NCBI GenBank assembly: GCA_020081605.1
Contig: JAHREC010000045.1
Span: forward strand, 496,001-560,000
Length of the DNA: 64,000 nucleotides
Source: Albifimbria verrucaria
Taxonomy: Eukaryota; Ascomycota; Sordariomycetes; Hypocreales; Stachybotryaceae
Reading direction: 5' to 3'
Shown here: piece by piece, positions 59,473-64,000 of the stretch
How positions within the stretch are numbered: the first letter of the stretch is position 1
How the letters are laid out: every line of letters starts with the position of its first letter
Program-made: the position numbers and the translations under genes
Notes under the pieces: generated by a model
Told to the model about the DNA's origin: nothing
What the model saw: only the letters and a program-made list of their open reading frames with translations
Databases searched by the model: none

Positions 59473-60884
59473 ATGTCTCTTGAAGATCTTAAATTGTCGC
59501 CCCAGGCCAATTTCTACATTCCTGGACCCGACGATACTCCCGTGTCTTTACTGAACCGTTGGTCAAACACTTATGTTTCGCTCCCAGCGGCAGTAGCAGT
59601 GCCATACACTGAGGCCGATATTGCGGCACTCATTGTTTATGCTAAACAGCGGGGGCTCAGTATTGTGGCTGCTGGAGGCAAACATTTCCCTGCAGTGCCA
59701 GTCGCCTCCCAAACACTCTATGTTGACTTGAAGAACTTTGCGTCAATCAAAATTGACGAGAACGCATCAACCGTGTCAGTCGGCGGCGGCGCCAGTACTG
59801 GTGCCGTGTTGGAGGTTTTGACATCGGCTGGCTACTTCACAGCCTTGCCCAATACAGATGCAGTGGGATTCGTGGGTGCATTTTTGGGTGGAGGAAGCAG
59901 CGGTCTCAATAGTGTCAAGGGCTTTATGATTGACCATGCTGTGAACATGCGCGTCGTCACCGCAGCAGGAGAGACACTAGAGCTAGGACCGCAGAGTGAG
60001 GGAGAAGAGGAAGCCTTGTGGCATGCATTTCGAGGGGCTGGGCATGGCTTGGCCGTTGTCACGGAGCTGACGCTTCAAATTTATCCATTGTCGGATCTTG
60101 GAATGGACGACAACAAGATGTGGTCGCGAACATTGGTGTTTCCACCCCAGCCATTGGCATTGCATCACGACTGTTTTCTAGCCTACAGGCAACTCGAGGC
60201 CCCATCAGCTCCAATCTTATTATTGCGCGGAGTCCACCGGAATCACCAATGCCCGATGCGCCTATCATCGTCGTATCGGCGTCGTATTTTGGCCCTTCGG
60301 TCGAGGCAGAGAAGACATTATCTTGTTTGTTTGATGCTGATGTTTTGGCTGCCGCTGTGGTCGCAAACACATCTTTCGTCCCAATGAATGCCATGAATAG
60401 TGGCACCAAGGCAGCCGAAATGCGTGGGGGCTTCAAGCGATCAGAAGCGACACTCTTACGGAATACAGTCGACGCCACAAGCATCGAACGTACATTCACC
60501 CGTTTCCTGCAGCTCGGAGCCGATGCTCCCGACTCTATGCGCTCAGGTGTGGTGTTTTTCGCTTTTGATCCCAGCGTCCTTCAAAGCCAGGGCAATTCCG
60601 AGGCGGCAAAACATGCCTTCTTCGAAGCCCGTGACACAAGATGCATTGTGTATCATGACATGTGGTTCCGCGAGGAATCTTCGGCGTCAATCATAGATTC
60701 GTATCTTCCGCAGTCGATCGAAACTGTTCGAGCAAACGAAAACGGTCCAATGAGGAGATTTGCAAACTTCATGCAGCATCCTGCAAATCTTACCGAAATC
60801 TATTCGGAAGCCAAAATCGTCGAAAAGCTCAGAGTAAAAAGGGTTTGGGATCCTGAAAATGTCTTCTGGACGCCGGGTATATAG
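59473..60884 (+). CDS. FAD-linked oxidoreductase (BBE/VAO-type, PCMH fold)
   Basis: Single exon of about 470 residues; ATG 59473 is preferred over the in-frame ATG at 59422 because it has a good context and fits the family start. The FAD-binding PCMH domain covers about residues 35-215, with VPYTEADIAALIVYAKQRG, AAGGKHFPAV (the His is in the usual flavin-attachment block), VSVGGGAS and GFVGAFLGGGSSGLNS. The C terminus has the BBE-like block with a final WDPENVFW. One base is missing in the CCCC run 60145-60148. These secreted or cytosolic oxidases act on sugars, alcohols or pathway intermediates. There is no predicted signal peptide from the chosen start. Confidence 0.88.
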
Positions 60885-61246
60885 ACAATAGACACTATAA
60901 TCCCTGTTTCAAGGAACTGGTGTTGAATTTGCTACAAAAGCATTCCTGGGTCGATTCCATAACCGGATTTTCTTTCGTTACATTTGTAACTTCGTAGCTA
61001 TGTTCAGCCAAGCCCATGCTCGCCCTACTCAAACACGGAGGGACAAATCATGGTTTTGCTAGGAAGCTCCATGCCCTTGTTTTGTCCTTTCAGTTGATGA
61101 GACAGGAAGTAACCCTGCGATTGTGGAGAAACAGTTAAACTGAGGATTGAAAGCAGCTGGGAGTTGGCAACAGGCGACACTGTTCGATACTATGCTTCAG
61201 TTTGGACTCTTAGGACCGGAACACTTCCTCTCAACCCCTCCCCAGC
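60885..61246. other. Convergent intergenic region
   Basis: 362 bases between the stop codons of the oxidoreductase and the regulator; nothing recognised. Confidence 0.4.
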
Positions 61247-63341
61247 CTAGGCCATCGTCCTTTGTGCTTCTAACATTTCTGGGTAGATGGTACTTCTTTC
61301 TTGGTATGCTTTCGTCATAGCACATTTAGAAAGTCTCACAAGCTCCTGTATAAATTCTCTGACTCGCTCTACGCGAAGGTTCTCTTTCGGGTCTGAAGGG
61401 TGTATTCTCATTTCTTGAATAAGCTCGGGAACTTGCTCAAGCAAACCTATGTCATGTCCTGCGTGGGGGTTCAGCGGGCTCAGCAAAACATTACAGAATA
61501 TGGTGAGGCTTGCGAACACCGGGTAAACCACATAGAACCTAAGGGTTGTCAGCATCAGTCGAACGTCACATCAATTTATCCACTGCGCTACTAACCAGAA
61601 GTCTACATTATTCCAAAACTGTTTCATGGTAAGCATGGTGACAAGCGTAGACCTGCTTGCCTGAAGTGCTAGGGTCTGGCTAGACGTCAAATTTGTTGTT
61701 CTTTCTAATTCCGAGACTGCCCACGCACTGCAGCGACCACTGGCACTATGCATTAGTGCCAAGAGGAAATAGTACTCGAGGTGTATATAGATGAGGTGAA
61801 GGTTCTTTGCTTTGTTGTTTCCGGCGTCAAGGTACAAACGATAAGATGAAGCCAGTGTAGGACGGTGGCAAAGAGGTATGGATACTCGCCATTCCTCAAG
61901 CACCTGATCAAGCTCTCTTATATCTTTTAGTAGCTCGACATCCGACTTGCGAAAGGCTTTCGCACAGCACAGTACTTTGATTGCTCTGGATTTGATGATA
62001 GTCAGCCGTACATCTCCTGGAACACAACTCGAACTGTCGTCAGAATATTCAAAGTTGTCGACCTTTTCATACCCCTTCGGTAGCGTCAAATCACAATGGT
62101 CGTCATCAATAAGGGAGGATATCCGGCACGAAGGCAAATGTCCTTGTCGAATACATAGCAAAGCCAGAATAGTCTGCGAAGATACTGTCGATTGTGCCAG
62201 TTGTCTGCTGTCGCCGATTCTGTAAGTCCGTGGTCTGCTGGGTCCAAGTGTGCGCCAAGCATGAGAATGAAACGACACGCAATAGACAGGAAAGTTGCAG
62301 CGCCTGCTATATTTCCCCAGAAGATGTTATACATACACTTAGTATCAGTATTGAGCAATTAGTCTCGTCCCGTTCATACGCATGAGAGGTGGAGGTTTCC
62401 TCACCAGAGTTGCGCAGACTTGAATTGATTCGCAACTTGCGTCAGCCAACAGATATGGCATCAGTAGCTCTGCTTGTGTAGCACATTGGTCACCATCTAG
62501 ACCTTCATAGCAGTCCAGTTTTCCCGCCATATGAAATTGAAAGGCGGTAAAGGCAAGAACGCAGGCTTTGGCACGAATTGACTGTAAATTCTGCGACCCT
62601 TGTTGATTGTATGCTTTAGCAATGACTTCAAGGAACGATGCATCATCAACCAAGGGAACATGCAGCTCATGGTGGAAGAGCAAAATAAGGAAAAATATGC
62701 CTCGACTACAGATCTTTGTGGAAGCTGCGAAGCATCTTTGGCCAAGTTCATGACCTGTCGAATCTGCTTTTCTTGCTGCCACGTCTGTGCGGCCAAGTCT
62801 GTGCTCTGAAGAGTGGGAGTCGATCCAGCTCGAGCTTGTATCCACTTGACTCCTGCTCAGAGAAGAACGGAGTCCCGTCATGTGAACCAATTCCTCCTAG
62901 ATGGAGTCCCTCGAAATAAAAGCCTCCTAAACCCGCACAAAACATAGGGCTGGCTGTTTTAGACGGCTCGGGCATGTTCTGGTCAGGCGTATCTTCATGA
63001 TGTGGAGATACGGGCCTGGAGAGTGCGCTTCTGGCCCCGGCTATCTGTTTATTCTTCCTGTACCATTGTCAGATCCATGATAGCTCAATATGGGTCATTG
63101 AAATAAGGGAAGCATCTACCTTGGACGACTTTGCCGGCCAAAGGGACGATTATATGTACAAACGAGACCACGGTGCTTGCAGTAATTACATTGCAGCGGA
63201 GTGGCATCGCATTGAATCTGCAGGTCTCGGTTAGCTTAGTCTCGCAAGCCTTCAACCATGAGAAAGGGGAGTTGATTGTACTTTTCGACGATAACAAGAA
63301 TCACAGGCCCGCTTATTTCTCTCTTTTCCGGAGATTTCCAT
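61247..63341 (-). CDS. Zn2Cys6 transcription factor with fungal-specific regulatory domain
   Basis: Five exons on the minus strand: 63341-63282, 63217-63120, 63057-62405, 62337-61596 and 61538-61247; about 615 residues. Exon 1 gives MEISGKERNKRACDSCYRRK and exon 2 continues IQCD, QCNYC and LVC, so the zinc cluster CX2CX6CX6CX2CX6C is split at the common K/I intron position. The middle homology region includes FHHELHVPLVDDASFL and AFQFHMAGK, and the later block RRLFWLCYVFDKDICLRAG is the typical Fungal_trans core. Three one-base losses at AA 62795-62796, AAAA 62682-62685 and GGG 62113-62115. It lies next to the FAD oxidoreductase, with which it is convergent. Targets are unknown. Confidence 0.88.
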
Positions 63342-64000
63342 TTTCCCACGTTTGAAGTTCAATTCAGTGCTGGGAAGAAATGATTTACCACGATACTGCC
63401 AAAGTCACAGTTTGCTTCAGCAGATATGTGAGCCGTACCAGTCAGCTAACCAACCTAGTTCAAAGACAGACTAGTTAAGCTCCCTGAGTCATGTATCTTG
63501 CGCTGAGTCAGCGGAGATTTCTTGTTCGGGCGCTCAAAGTTACGTCGCTAGTGGGATGATGTATGTCTGCTTCTAATTGTTGGGCGTGTTCAGAACAAGG
63601 TATGAAAATTATGCCGTGCATGGCTTGTTTCTATTTTGTCAGGCTAATGATTAATAGCTTGTGAAATGCTCATAGCATAAGATCTTCGAGAAGAGCTTTT
63701 AATATATTGTGTAGTTAGTGAAAGTTTTCAAGCAGTTTTATGGACTAATATCTTGCTCAAGATATCACTAAATCAATCTCTCAACATGTCCCTTGAACAT
63801 TCAAGGACATTTGACAAAGGAGTAAGAAGTATCGCGAAATTTGTTAGAAAATATATATAAGCAAAGGACCCTCTACTACCAAGGAACGCAGTCTTATTCC
63901 AATAGACCGTGACACCGTCCCGACCTTCAATAATTGATGGAAAGAGAAGGAGTAAAAAAGTAACATGAATAATTTGAGCTATAAACAATCCAGTAGAGGT
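63342..64000. other. Window end, mostly intergenic
   Basis: 659 bases. On the minus strand a 71-codon frame at 63988-63773 begins with a signal-peptide-like segment (FLLLLFPSIIEG) and has a GTAGTA donor-like site inside. It could be the first exon of a small secreted protein, but the evidence is too thin to call a gene. Confidence 0.35.

Noticed and set aside
1..64000. RIP (repeat-induced C-to-T mutation) as the cause of broken genes
   Set aside because: The breaks are single-base length changes in homopolymer runs, not stop codons from C-to-T transitions, and the affected genes are single-copy in the window.

Overview
The window is nuclear DNA from a filamentous ascomycete (Pezizomycotina; class not resolved, Sordariomycete-like in style). 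The evidence is short 45-100 bp introns with GTAAGT-like donors, CTAAC/CTGAC branch points and NAG acceptors, three Zn2Cys6 regulators, CFEM proteins, a Pth11-type receptor, a fungal highly reducing PKS, and a nuclear tRNA-Gly with a short intron after position 37.

Left arm (1-8.2 kb): the 3' end of a phosphotransferase-like kinase gene, a fold-3 alpha/beta hydrolase (-), a Gfo/Idh/MocA oxidoreductase (+), an MFS monocarboxylate-type transporter (+), a putative GPI-anchored secreted protein (+) and a 74-residue cysteine-rich secreted protein (+). From 8.2 to 16.7 kb lies a long gene-poor stretch, GC-richer by eye after about 9.6 kb. It ends at an 86-residue Clr5-domain protein with an intron in its 5' leader.

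Centre (18.7-36.6 kb): a lovastatin-type biosynthetic locus. It has a glutamine-dependent asparagine synthetase-like enzyme (+), an AflR-like Zn2Cys6 regulator (-), a LovG-like FSH serine hydrolase (-), a LovC-like trans-acting enoyl reductase (-) and, divergent from it, a PKS of about 2,980 residues with order KS-MAT-DH-MT-psiKR/ER0-KR-ACP-C (+). A tRNA-Gly(GCC) sits between the hydrolase and the reductase. The simplest model is that PKS plus trans-ER build a methylated reduced chain, the hydrolase releases it, and the Asn-synthetase-like enzyme installs a primary amide. The lone C domain has Arg in place of the catalytic His (HRxxxDG).

Right flank (37-48 kb): a CFEM/Pth11-like receptor, an M20 amidohydrolase, an AsaB/CmcJ-type hydroxylase/desaturase, an IPNS-like Fe(II)/2-oxoglutarate oxygenase and a Zn2Cys6 regulator whose second zinc-ligand codon is completed by a 3-nt microexon. 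These could be tailoring or regulatory neighbours of the PKS locus; that is inference.

Right arm (49-64 kb): secreted and cell-wall-directed genes: a CFEM GPI protein, GH78 rhamnosidase-like and GH43 enzymes facing each other, a small secreted protein, a BBE-type FAD oxidoreductase and another Zn2Cys6 regulator.

Reading note: 14 genes are interrupted by about 32 single-base frame breaks, nearly all one base missing from a short homopolymer run. When each break is corrected and introns removed, every gene totals a multiple of three. I read these as assembly errors, not pseudogenes, and give coordinates for whole genes. Introns are listed in each entry.
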